Shown in pieces: positions 46,412-58,489 of a stretch of DNA of 64,000 nt; within the stretch, counting starts at the first letter, position 1; every line of letters begins with the position of its first letter. Both the position numbers and the translations under genes were made by a program. The stretch covers positions 310,001-374,000 of the forward strand of contig JAHLTZ010000025.1 of the NCBI GenBank assembly GCA_025786725.1, given 5' to 3'. The DNA comes from Syncephalis fuscata (taxonomy: Eukaryota; Zoopagomycota; Zoopagomycetes; Zoopagales; Piptocephalidaceae). Below the pieces are notes generated by a model. It did no database searches, was not told where the DNA came from, and saw only the letters and a program-made list of their open reading frames with translations.

Positions 46412-47620
46412 ATTTGGTAATCAAATGATAACATTTAATTATATTCGTGCAATTGAACCAGGCATTCCTTCTATTGAACATGGAACTGGGTGGTGAATGA
46501 TATCAGCCATTAAAATATAATAATTTGAATATTGTATACCAGCAATAAGAATATGGATAACACTGTTATAAATATCGTTTATTAATTAGTTAATTATACT
46601 ACGGCAATAATAAATTATGCCAGTTATCGCTCTAACATTATCTAGTGTTTATTATGGTTTTCAATATATATATATTAGCACACATACTAGCATATAGTCT
46701 GTAGCAGTCATAACTTTCTAGGCCGTATAGCTTTAGTGCTGCATACAGCAGCTTTGGCTCGTCATAGATCGCGACGCAGTCATTGTGTTGGCAGCCGTAC
46801 ATATACATATGTAGTAACCGTGGCAAATTGCACTGTTGTACTGACGCTGAGAACTTGTTCAGTGACTACACCAGCTGTCCGATCTATCACTATTGCTGGC
46901 GTATGCGTACAGAAGCTGCACATGATAACTGCAAGGCTATATGCTGCCATAATACTGTATACTCTGTTTTGCTATAATTGCCGCTGCAGATCGTACTGAC
47001 AGCAGCCTGTACCGTCTCGATAGTAGTAGATCACACTGCCTTGTGAAATAGTAAAGCTGTTGCCAGATGACCTGTAGTGGCGATTTATAACAAAACAGAA
47101 CACACAACGCTATTTTTGCAGCATATACTCAACACAACGCAAAACAAGCCAGAAAGGCACCCACCGTGTCAATAAAGCTGCTAAAAGCAATCACTGAAGT
47201 GAAGGAGGTGCTTTGCAAAAAAGGTCAGATTACAAAAGAGCAAGGCAAGGACATAGTAAACAAGGTGTTTGTGCCTAACTAGTAGCCAGTCAACTACTGA
47301 CACTATCTATGTAACATATATGGAATGTACAAGTATACGGTATGGATACATGCTATCAAGTGTAAATAAAGAGAAAGGAAATGTAGTGACGTAGATTGTA
47401 TGCTGTGTTGTTAATATGAGTGGATTTACAAGTCAATTGACCCCCAGAACACTCATTATTGTAGAACGTGTGTTCAGTATTGATCAGTATATCAAAAAGC
47501 TTAATTATGCTAAAAGTCATTTGACCCCAAAACACTCATTATTATAAACAATTAAAAGCGAACAAATGCATTAAACAATAAAAGTCATTTGGCCCCAAAA
47601 CTGCTCATTATCATAGAACA
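46412..47620 (-). mobile_element. Dispersed 1.2-kb repeat, copy D (near-identical to copy C)
   Basis: Same unit as 38376-39587, in the same orientation about 8 kb away, differing mainly by single-base indels (for example CCCC against CCCCC near 47525, AAAAAA against AAAAA near 47220) and a 3-base change near 46722. A further related sub-repeat (AAAGTCATTTGACCACTCAAAATAAGTCATTATT) follows at 47668-47703. The two copies bracket Zn2Cys6 factor 1. Confidence 0.8.
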
Positions 47621-47912
47621 TATATTTAGTATAATAGCGAGTAAACTAAAAGATTAATTAAACATAATAAAGTCATTTGACCACTCAAAATAAGTCATTA
47701 TTATAAACCATGTTTGTTACTAAATAGCAAATATATTAAACTAATAATTGTTTATTTAGATTACCATTTATTCTGGATCAAAAATATAAACTATACAAGT
47801 ATTATATTAATAATGGGTGTGTATATTTTGTATACTAATAGCCAGTATATAATGGTAATCTATAATCCTATAAGCGGTAGAGGTGTGCTAAAGCAACAGC
47901 CTATTGTGCCGC

Positions 47913-48736
47913 TTAAAGGGATTCCTTAGCAGAGACACCACCGCCAGCTGAAGCTTGGGCATCGACTTCGACCAAACGCGCACGTTTGCCATCACCTTCT
48001 CCAAGTAGCATTGGATCTTTTTCAATTACCAGAGAACGTAGCCAACGATTCTCTTGTTCTAGCTCACGAAGACGATCTTCTAATCCTTGAACACGGTCTG
48101 TCATGTCTTGAGCTGTTTTTTCCAATTGTTGTTCTTTTTGTTTCTTCTTTAAACGAAAACGGGCCGATGCAGCGGTATTGCGACGGCGTTTATCCTCGTC
48201 CGGTGATATTATGGACTTGGATAGCAATGGGCTGGTGGCTGGTGGCGATGGAGAAAGCGATATACGTTTTGCTGGAAGTGCTGGACGGATTGGTGATGGA
48301 GAGCGGCGTTTGGGTGAAGTAGTACGTTGCGGTACAGCTTCAGTTGGTGCTACCGGTGATCCAACCGCCGGTACTGGGATTGAGATAGTAGGCGGTGTGG
48401 CAGTAGGTGCGCTGACTGCTGGTGGTTGTACATTGTTGCTAGCTGCGGCAAGTTGAGCACTTAAAAGAGCTGGCTGTACAACTGAAGTAAGTGCAGGTGA
48501 TGCAGCTAAGGTGCCGAATAGTCCGGTATTAAAGGTTTGAAGTGACGCAAGCAGATTGAATGGTACATTTTGGGAAGCCAGCAGTGCTTGTGCGGCCCGT
48601 TCTTGCTGCTGCTGCTGCTGTTGCTGCTGCTGTTGCAATAAAAGTGCAGCCAACGCTGTAGCATCGATACCTAATTTGCAATGTACATCAAATAGAAATG
48701 ATGTTAATTAGTTGATAATAAATATCAATTAAATAA

Positions 48737-48775
<39 letters not shown>

Positions 48776-49229
48776 TACCTTGATTGGGAAGGCCAATAAT
48801 GTTACGAAGAAGATTGGTATTATTAGTAGCTGATGCTACATCCGATGAAGCTGCCTGTTGTGGCGGCTGTGGAGAAGTTTGACCGGATGAGCTACGAGAC
48901 AAAGCCAGCTTTTTTGTCTTCTTCGATTTCGGGCCGGCTACTGATGACTCCTGACGAAGTCGTTCTTGAAGCTGTTGCTGTGGCCGTGATAGAATTGATT
49001 CTTTGCCGGCTATTTCGGCGGTGGTCGATGGCTTGCGTGATACCGGCGCGGACGGTAAGCCATCAACGCCAAACTCAACTGACTGCCACCAGTCCAGCTC
49101 GCGTTGCAATGATGCCTCTTCATCGACTGATATTGTTGCCGTATCGGTTGTTACTGGCTGATCAGTAGCTGCATAGGGTGGTATAGTATTTAGGTTGGCG
49201 AGCAAGTTGTACGACTGGTAGTTTGACAT
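47913..49229 (-). CDS. bZIP transcription factor, CYS-3/Zip1 (Met4-like) type
   Basis: A 402-residue regulator encoded by exons 49229-48779 and 48670-47913. The C-terminal basic region RRRNTAASARFRLKKKQKEQ and the leucine zipper (TAQDMTDRVQGLEDRLRELEQENRWLRSL) match the CYS-3/MetR/Zip1 family, which controls sulfur assimilation or cadmium response in other fungi; the role here is inferred only. The N-terminal half is Ser/Gln/Pro-rich, with a Gln run encoded by CTG-strand repeats at 48601-48640. The single intron holds a long (AAT)n microsatellite. A putative 5' leader of several hundred bases upstream of 49229 is pyrimidine-rich on the coding strand. Confidence 0.85.
48738..48775. repeat. (ATT)n microsatellite within the bZIP intron
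   Basis: About twelve ATT units directly next to the 5' splice site on the minus strand. Confidence 0.95.
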
Positions 49230-51062
49230 ATTGCGGTTGTGAACGAACGATAAAAGCAGAAAAAGAATAAAGCAACGTAAAGGTGATAGGCACGTTGGGA
49301 TGCACGTAGATAGTGGAAGAAGCTGGTTGCAAGGTTGCAGCAGCGATAACAGCAAGTAGTTAGAATATAATAAGTTAATCGGTTTAGCTATATTTAAGTA
49401 GGGAAAAGCAGCAGCAGCAGCGACAGCAATAGATCAACAAGGAGCGCAAAGTCGACGCAAAGAACTGGCAAACGAACGATCCAATAGATAGGATAGTATA
49501 AAACTAGAATCAATTTCCGAAAGCAAGTTAGAAAGAAAGAAGATGAGTGGGGTCAAGGGCCAATATAGGGAGAGCTTAGTAAGCAGCCAAACAGTGGCAG
49601 TAGTAGCGGTCGAATATAGCAAGAAGCAGAATAAAAAAGTGTGTAAAAAGAAACCACTGATGCTGTTTGAGGCTCTGATTTGTATGGGCACTTGGATGCA
49701 AATTGATTGGCCGGGCAGCAAGCTGAGGTTTTGTTTGAATAGATATGGTAAATTAATACAGACGCTATCAATTTGTGAGTTGTATTTTCCGATTATACCC
49801 GAACTGGTAAGACAGGGAAAACCGGCTGCTGACTTTACCGAACGCGTTTAGTTGGCAATTCTATTTCGATAAGGCTCGAATCAGCGGTAGTCAAGGCATG
49901 GGCTCGTCGTTGCATGTGATAATAACATTGTTCTAAACATTTGCAGGCGATAAAATAAAGTAACTGTTACACGGCACAATTGATATACGTAACTATCTCA
50001 AAAGTATACTATGCTATTAACCTTTATTTATAATTGTAAAAAGTTACACTACCCTTAAATACTAACTAAAGAATATGCAATTCGAATAAATAAATTATTA
50101 CTTACAGATTAGCTATTAATTAATATGCTACCAATAATTTACATGTAATTAAGGTTATTGTAGCACAGTTGCCATTCTGCAATGCAATAATACCAATGGT
50201 AAACGATGCATTTGGTGAATAAAACTTATGCAGTAACGGCCTTATTCTCTGTTGAACGTGTGTGCGTGTTCAACCATTGAATCAGTCGTTTACGACTAGC
50301 TTCAAAAGCGATTTATATACATGTTTGTACTGGCTTTATTTAAAAATGCTTACATATGATATGGATTAATAGAACAAGTTCAAGTAGGCTATTGCCCCTT
50401 GAAGCTTTTGTTATTGCATTTTACCCTAGATTATCGCTTAGATAAGGGGTACTTGTACGTCAAGGTTAGACGGCTGAAGGCAAATAAACGGTAGAAACAT
50501 ATCAATAGGCGGAGTGATAGCTCACGGCCGACAAGGGGAGCGGCGTGGCATTGGCGGTGATGGCGGTCATTCGCAATTGACAGCCAACTGCCGCGATGAT
50601 AACAATAATAGTGTCCAGCTAATAGTTTTAAGTAGTGTTTAAATTTAACAGTTTATTTATACTACACAGAATGACTAATTTATATATGTTTTATAATAAA
50701 CATTGCTATTAAATAATAGTAATTTATTTGGGTAAATTAAACCAATTTTACAAAAGTTTAAAATAAGCGGAGCAATAAGGATACGTAAAAATAACATTAC
50801 TCCTGACACGTTTTTAACGAGCAAGCTGCCCCTTACTTTCAAATGGCAAATAACAATATCGTATAGACGGATAGCTCCTTTTCGGCCCTGAGTTTGAGAA
50901 TAACAGCTACTAGTTCCTGCGCTCAGCGATCCAAATATCCCCCTTTGCACAGACAATTGTGTATAGACCTGCGTGCCTTGTTTTTGTTGTTATTATTATT
51001 ACTATTACTATTATTGTTGTTGCTGTTGTTATTACAACTATTACTACCAATAATGTTGCTGC
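49230..51062. other. Intergenic region upstream of the bZIP gene
   Basis: The first 650 bp are purine-rich on the plus strand, i.e. pyrimidine-rich on the bZIP coding strand, and probably form its leader and promoter. A 102-codon plus-strand frame with ATG at 49543 lies there but has no domain and is antisense to the leader. The rest is AT-rich, apart from a GC-richer patch at 50500-50600. Confidence 0.45.
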
Positions 51063-51482
51063 TTAAACACATGTGCTGATGTAAATATATGGAATGCGTG
51101 GAAAAGAAAGGTAGAATAAAAAAGGATAGTCAGTATAGTGGTGGCGGCTTCTCTGAGTAACATGGTCAGTAGGGCCCATCAATTGTCTACGATCACGACC
51201 ATTGTCGTCATCACCATCCCCACCAACACGGTCACCCTCGACACGAACACAGCCATTGTAATTTGCCAGTGCTGTCGCCAAGGCTGAGACATTTGAATAA
51301 ATTGCTACTAACGCGGACCGAATACGTTTTGCAATATTACCGCCAACGTCGCCGCTTGAATTTCCCTTATTACGGCCCTTTCCACCCTGGATCTCCCTAG
51401 CTACTATTAATCTTACTACTAATATCACAGCAACTGCTACACCTGCTGCTTTTGCTATTATTACTACTCTCGATGCAATCAT
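51063..51482 (-). CDS. Hypothetical small membrane protein (weak)
   Basis: A 139-codon frame with an ATG start. Residues 5-27 form a hydrophobic segment (VVIIAKAAGVAVAVILVVRLIV) that could be a signal anchor, followed by a Gly/Asp-rich hydrophilic part. I recognise no family. Part of the composition follows from simple repeats in the surrounding leader-like DNA, so it may be chance. Confidence 0.25.
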   Translation of the reverse strand: MIASRVVIIAKAAGVAVAVILVVRLIVAREIQGGKGRNKGNSSGDVGGNIAKRIRSALVAIYSNVSALATALANYNGCVRVEGDRVGGDGDDDNGRDRRQLMGPTDHVTQRSRHHYTDYPFLFYLSFPRIPYIYISTCV

Positions 51483-52618
51483 TCGCTTTGATTATCCTTT
51501 TTTTCGTATACATCTAAAGACTTGCTAGTATATCCGTTTATTATCATTATTTCTGTTTGCTATCATTCATTGATCAACATTGTGCTGTCCAATACAATTA
51601 TTGCTATTATAATAATTACATACACGTATCGTCATTTCGCCCATTCTACCACAGTGCATCCCATTGAGCAAATAAGCTGTAGTTCCTTTCTATCCAGCAC
51701 CATCCAATAGCCATTTAGCCGCCCAAGGCTTGTGTCATTGGGCTGACTGTTATAACCACTTCTTCCTGTTATCCAGATACACTATAATTGTTAAACACCC
51801 AGACGAATCGCAATAGCTTATTCGTCGCCCCGTGACTTTGATAGAACCGTGGTAAAGCAAGTCGCCTTATCATCTGCCAGCCCACCTATTCTCCACGTCC
51901 TTTTTCCATCTACATTACCTGCATGCTGTAATACGTAGTAGTTTCGTGTTACCATTGCCTCGGCCCTATTTTAAGCCGTAAAAACCAATTAACATTTAAG
52001 CTAACTATTAGCAATAATTTCATCGTTGCCAAATTGCCAACAGTTTGGCCGTGAACCTGTTGTACTGTCGCCATAATTGCTTACTATCGTTAAAGCAGCT
52101 ACACTAAGCGCTTTAACAATAGTTCATCAAATAGGTAAGCTATTCACATGTATTTGAATCCCATGCTTTCTTTTTTCACAAAACGGCAGTGAAACCGCTT
52201 GCCTCTTGCTATCATGAGCGATAAGTAATCCATGCAAGTATTTCCCCGATTTGCTATTGATTACGCAAAGCCGTCATGATGCCATCACTTGTATTTCCGT
52301 AGCTGGCTTTCGTCATTACTTTCGCGGCCTACTGCTACCTGTCAACCTTCCAAGCGCTGTGATTTAAATTCCCCGCACTATTCACCTGCTGTATTCTTTG
52401 GTTATGCACCAATCTTCACTTGTTTCCTCGCATATTCGCACATTTCATTCCTACCGACTACCGTTTTTTGTACAAAAGCTTTATTATAATCAGCAGCTGC
52501 CTACTGGCGTATTTGTATTCAGTTTTGTTTATTCTATTGTGTAGTTCTAGATATTGACTCAAGAAACTGTTTGCGCTTATCTCCCGCCGTATCTATTGCT
52601 GTCCGTACTATTACTAGT
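51483..52618. other. CT-rich leader-like region before Zn2Cys6 factor 2
   Basis: About 1.1 kb, pyrimidine-rich on the plus strand, with no convincing gene. It resembles in composition the region before Zn2Cys6 factor 1 and probably contains promoter and 5' leader. Confidence 0.45.
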
Positions 52619-54310
52619 ATGAACAACATGGCTAATACACGCCGCAAGCGTATGCAAGTAAAATGTGCATGCGGTAAGTAATATAACATGTTTTTACTTT
52701 TCGGTACATGTATATCGTGCTATTGTAACTGGAGCCGGTTAAAGTGGCCATTGCAGTAATGATGTCATTGTCAAGGACATTAACATGCTGAAGACAACTA
52801 TGGAATATTCTATGTTACAAACACATACTTATTTATACAATGTATACTCAGAACCATGTCATCAGGCTTGCAAGAAATGCGACGATGCCCGTCCGTGCAC
52901 CCGATGCGTCCGCTATGGCTGCGAGGCATCCTGTGTTGATCACACTCGCAAAGCACGTCAGCCTGGAGTAAAACGTGGACCTTATCGCCGGACCCCAGAA
53001 TTGGCCGGTAGTAGCGGAAACAATAGCGATACGAACACCGGTACCGGTATCAGCAACAGAGGGGCCAGTTCTAATGATAATAATAACAGCACTATTCGAT
53101 CCATTAATACAAATAACCGTAACATCAACAACATGGCAGCATTTTCTATTGTTGCACCGACCCCCGGCTCTTCTCAAGCTAGGCTACACGCAATGCCACG
53201 AATGGTCAACGATTCGATATCTAGTATTGCTTCGTCATCTGTGAGCTCGGACGAAGACATGGATGCTAGGTCCCATTCTTCAATGTCACTATCATATTCG
53301 TCATCATTATCCCCATCTCCTGTGCTGAATGGATACCAGAGAACTGCAACCTACGTTCAAAACTTACAAGGTAACTTGATTACTATATATATAATATTTG
53401 TATTTATAGCTTTATTTCCGATTATAGAAACAAAGCGGCATTTCAATTCAAATATATTGCATACACCACCGTTGACAATGGCCGACTTTACATCGACGCC
53501 TTCGCCTGTCCATCTAACGGCGCCCAAGGCATATCCTGCTCAACCTCTTACACTGGATGTACTGGCCGGCATTGCCAGCCGCATAACAAATAATATACTA
53601 GCAACTCCCAATTGTCTCAAATAGGACATTAAGATATACAAAATCTGACGCTTTTGTGCCCTATTCATTCCGGCCAAATGGCTACACACTTCAAAGTGCT
53701 CATCCATTAACACCTGAAGGTTCACCAGAGTCTGCGCTGTTTCGATCATTTCCATCTCCAGTGCCTGTAACACCGTCATTACCAATGTATGTGTTATACT
53801 GACTTACATTAACAAACAAATGACACTAACTCTATTTACAGGTGCTCAAGTCCAATGAGCGATAATAATGACAAATTGCCCTCTATCAATCGATTGAATT
53901 TACCTCGAACTGATCAAGCCTTTCTTGCCAGTCAGTTCAGTCCAGGAGCCAAGTTCAGCTCACCAGCTTTTCCCCTGGCTACAAAACAAATACCTAACAG
54001 CTCATTGTATTCATTATATTACAACAACGTAAACAAAATACGGCCAGACCAAGAACAGTCGCCCATTTCAAATAGTGTATTCTTTCCCCCGATGTTTTCT
54101 TTTGATAGAAAGCCTGAAATTGAACTCGAGCAGAAAAGTGTTAAAAGCACACACTCTTTTGATATACTGGCTGCGTTTGTACAAATATTCTTGAACAAGA
54201 AAAATCAACCTCAACAGTACCACAGCCAGCGTCTTTCTTATCGCAACCAAGCTTTGTCCAACAACAACCAATGCTGTGCGATACCATCTACTCAGTTGCA
54301 ACACCCATGA
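52619..54310 (+). CDS. Zn2Cys6 transcription factor 2 (paralogue of factor 1)
   Basis: Exon 1 (52619-52673) ends inside the zinc cluster in phase 1, exactly where the intron falls in factor 1; exon 2 starts at 52852. Spliced, it reads CEPCHQACKKCDDARPCTRC followed by a Cys after GCEAS, then the linker KARQPGVKRGPYRR. A further 57-nt intron (53371-53427) is in phase. After 53600 the frame ends at 53624, but matching sequence (SDAFVPYSFRPNGY, TPEGSPESALFRSFPSP) continues in another frame, pointing to an indel at the CCC of 53607-53609. The last exon starts after an acceptor at about 53840 (CSSPMSDNNDKLPS). Near 54200 an alternative frame gives a plausible C-terminus (VATPMMIEE, stop 54324), so the true end is uncertain. 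Confidence 0.65.
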
Positions 54311-55211
54311 TGATTGAAGAGTAAGCGGGGTCGATAACATAGAAATATCAGCCACCATACCATTTTGCAGCAGACATAACTACCTAACCGTCCTGCTAGC
54401 CCGTTTATTTGCGTTTCATTTGTGTTTGGCCATTACTATATGACAAACGTATTGCTTTCCTATGTTTCTTTTATTGTCGTTTGCATGTCGATCATTTTTA
54501 AGTTAATACTGTATTAAATAGCAGTATTAGTATAAAGGTTTTTATTTCTAAAGCAAAACAGAATAATATGAATAGAAACAGCAATACTAATGTTTTGTTC
54601 GTTATCATTTACACAAAAGCAGATGATTTGAAATATAAAATAAAGTCTATTGTAGATAGTTTTACTCACGCAAAACAATAAACACACTCGCAGTTATTTT
54701 CATATATTATTTGAACAATAAATAGCTGAAACAATAGTTTTAATCCAAGAGAAATTGATAACTGAATTGAATCAATATATTTATTATATGCTGTCAATAA
54801 ATAAGGTAATGTATGCTACTATTGCAATAAAGAAAGTAAATTATATAAATGAGTATCCACGTGACTATAGCTTTTAATACAGTAGTAAAATCTTAATAGT
54901 AGAGTCTGTGCTGTATTAATGGTTTGTTAAATGATATGAATATTATTTATATGCACTTAGTTTTGACTATTAGCAATACTATTTATTTATAGCAATATAT
55001 GAATGAATGAAAAGTGTGTACTTGATAATTTTAATAAAATGTTTTAAGCATTATCGATGTCACAGAATGTGTACAATGCTAATTTCAGTAGCATAGATTG
55101 TATTGTCAAATATTAATCACATTGTATTTAATAATTTACATGATATGTTATAATTATAGTTGTTTACTAACTAGTACACAATTAAAATGCAGAGAACAAA
55201 TGATAGTTTAC
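54311..55211. other. AT-rich convergent intergenic region, no gene seen
   Basis: About 0.9 kb between the convergent factor 2 and 7TM genes. No repeat or RNA gene was recognised. Confidence 0.5.
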
Positions 55212-56205
55212 TTATTTGTACACATGTATAGTTCTTGCAGTGGTAATATCAGATAAGTGAAGCATATGACTAGTTCTTGGGCGATGTGCAGAACCGGCAT
55301 TTTTGTTTATATTTTGGCAGTGGTTGATCAATATTGTTGTAACGGCCACACTGAGGATATATAAGCTACATGTAAACAATTAATTTTGCTACTTACCAGT
55401 CTACAACGAGAAACAAATCACTATTGATGTTGGACATAGCTTTGAGTATGAAAACAGAACAAACAAAAGTACATAGCGTGGCCAAAAGCATTGCTTGTAT
55501 TCCATCGCGTGCTAGTTGCCTCCATGCATTAGATCCAAATATACGATACTGTTTTAGAGCGATGCGACAAAAAATAATCGAAAACAGTGCGTTGATTGGC
55601 ACATTAACACTAAGCCAATACCATACAGAAAGCCAAGGGTAATAAACTGCGCAGCCAATGATTTCTTCTAATGTAATAATATCGCAGTATATTACGACGA
55701 AAGCGTAGGAAAGCTGTGTGATTATCAGCGGAATGCTGACGTACAGTATCCATTTTTGTCGACAAAGCACCAAGTAAACCTTTTGAAGAAGCATTAAGCT
55801 GTTACAAGCCATTGTAAATGCTATATTAAATACGAAAACCCATATTGTAATGCGGCAATTGACAGGAAAGTCCAAGTACATGCATATTACCACTAGAACA
55901 GATACAAAGCCCGAAATAGAAGGCGCCAAACAACACCACGATACCATGCTGCGAGGTCGTGATATAGTCATTTTACTGGCAACAACAAGATTACGCCAAA
56001 ACACAGCAATTGCTAAGATATAAGCTACAATTTGAATTTGTATACCTAGTATTCTAAGGCGCTGCTTAGGAATGTCACCGGTGGGTTCCATAAAAAAGTC
56101 AAATATGCGCATTTCGCCAAGTGGATGGAGATGAGCCCCCCATTGTTTTAAGTTGCTGCTCATCCACTCTGTGTACTTTGAATCGTTATAATCGATGAGC
56201 GGCAT
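55212..56205 (-). CDS. Orphan seven-transmembrane (GPCR-like) protein
   Basis: A 315-residue protein encoded by exons 56205-55397 and 55350-55212. The splice restores helix 7 (LFLVVDCVAVTTILINHC) and adds a 45-residue hydrophilic tail. I count seven hydrophobic segments: about residues 50-70, 87-109, 119-147, 152-176, 190-216, 236-258 and 264-282. The N-terminal 45 residues are polar and lack a signal peptide, as in many fungal receptors. A Cys pair (CCLAP...; CRIT) could bridge outer loops. No DRY motif, Git3 or Ste2/Ste3 signature is evident, so ligand and G-protein coupling are unknown. Confidence 0.6.
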
Positions 56206-58489
56206 TTTAGAAGAGTATATATTTATATATACTAATAATACGACATGAAATAAAAATGTCCTAGTGCGTGTTAACTAAAAAAATTGAACAATTGAAAAGT
56301 ATATAGCAATTATAGCATACTTAACAATTACCAGGTTCCAATTATAATATTCTTGGTCCAAAGGTGTATTGTGATAAACCTGTTATTGTTTCAAAGACTT
56401 CAACATGCGTGACAAAGAACAAAGAACTTTGATAGTGCACGCATACCATACACTCACAAGCCATATGGCGTTAAAAGCACCCATTGTTCACTAGTAAAAC
56501 AGAGGCCTCGCCCAATTGGCAGCTTTAGAATATGTTAAAAAAGGATTACGGAACAAATGAAGTAATTTATTATTGTAAAGCTATTAGTATTAAATAAGCT
56601 AAAAATAGCTATAACCATACATTTAACTGATCAGTGCGTAATATACGACTGTTAGTTATTGCCTAGCCATACCAGGTGATATATTGGCGCCAGTCCAACG
56701 CCATATGAATCTCAGTTACAATAAAACATATAGTCAACTTTCAAGGCAAAAGGATTAATACGTTAGCGTAGAATCATGTGCTAAGCGTACCAATATAAAC
56801 AGATGATAGTACGTGTAGTATCGTTTTAACTAGTTTTGGTTGTGGATGTGATATTGACTTGGATTGGCAGCAGTGATATGTTTTAATTACAGCAAATTTA
56901 TATGGAAATAAATCAAAATGGGATTTAGCATACTGTACTATTTACAGTAAACATAGCCTTTTGAAAATGTATGCATTTTTTGTTAAAATGCATTTAAACC
57001 TAATAAATTCATATAAACCACTAGATTGCAATGTAATACTATTTAATTTGGTCACAGGGGGACGACTATTAACTGCAGTATATTGTTCATAATAATCGCA
57101 TCAAACAATCAATAATGTTTAAAAAGTATTCCTACCGCAGTCTAATAAAATGTCAAAAATTACATACCTAATAATGCTCTTCATTCTTACTTTGTGTCGA
57201 AACTGTACAGCAAAGATTGGAATAAACACAATGCCATAATATTTGTTTTACAAAACTATTTATTTTATGTGAATCGAATAAAACAGAGATACTGTAATAA
57301 TAGTGCATGATAATGCCAGTATTCTTTTTAACATCAATAATGTCTCATAAAATTTTAAACATAAAAGCATGCATCATTGGTCAGAAATCCACACAAACTA
57401 TTTAGCTATTAAACAAAAATGGCTAAACTGGATTAATGTTGTAATGACACTATGTTCTAGGATATTAACAGCTTATCGATTGCTACTTTTATTCAGTTTG
57501 CATTGGTTTTCAGATTTGCGCGATGTATGGTGCATTAACTGATGTTGCAACTATTCTCATTTGACCAAGCTATGTATCTCTGCCTGTTATCATGCATAAA
57601 ACACAAAACTAGTAATGAATTTTGCTGCTATTATGTGTACTATTCAAGCCTGTATCTTAGTGTCTTTACCACCCACGCATTCTTTCATTCGCTATGCTGA
57701 ACATTGACCTAGTAGCCAATTTTCTACAATGTAGACCATCAATTGCATCAAATATAATGATGCATATTGGTTATTATAGTACCAGCATGTGTAAAAACTA
57801 TTATTATAAAATGGATCTTGGACAGAAATAAGTTGTTCATATCTTTCTCATTGTATGTTTACTATATTTTGTACCAATCACACATTATCAATAAAAAGTA
57901 ATCTGGTTATTGCTAAACATATTCAATATGCTGGTGCGATGTATCGGCATGGCAATTAATTGATCACTGCTTTATTTTAAACACTGGTAATTATATTTTC
58001 CATAGCTAACACTATCGATGGTCCTATTGCCAATGCGTCTATACTTAATCGATATGTTCAAAGGTAATACCAAGTCACTTATAACTGCTTTACAATAAAC
58101 AATATACAACATCCATAGCATTTATCTTATAGTGCTCTTTATTTGGCACTCTGGCCATACTAGATGATCAGCGACCGGCATATATTATAGTAATATAGCA
58201 TTACTAAAATAGGCCAATCATCAGCTACACATTAACAAATGTGTACCACCGTCTAACATGTGCTTATCAGCATTGTAAATACAGATAGCAAAAGGAAAAA
58301 GCATGCTGTGCAACCTAAACAAGTAAAACAATAAACCTGTTTTTGCTACCAATAAATATGAAGTCAATTTTTCATTCATATTTTGGAAAGACGAATGAAA
58401 CCTGCTGAGATTACTCGAACTGCTGCTTGCTTGACTTTTACGCTCTTGTCTGGTTATTGAAACGGCATTATTAAAGGGCTAATATAACT
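56206..58489. other. AT-rich divergent intergenic region, no gene seen
   Basis: About 2.3 kb between divergent starts. I see no domain-bearing frame, RNA gene or long repeat. Confidence 0.5.

Noticed and set aside
45257-47912. LTR retrotransposon hypothesis for repeats C and D as paired LTRs
   Set aside because: The 6.8-kb interior holds an ordinary host transcription factor gene and no gag or pol sequence, and related solo copies A and B lie elsewhere.
49543-49851. 102-codon ATG frame upstream of the bZIP gene
   Set aside because: It is antisense to the likely bZIP leader and has no domain; kept only as a note in the intergenic entry.
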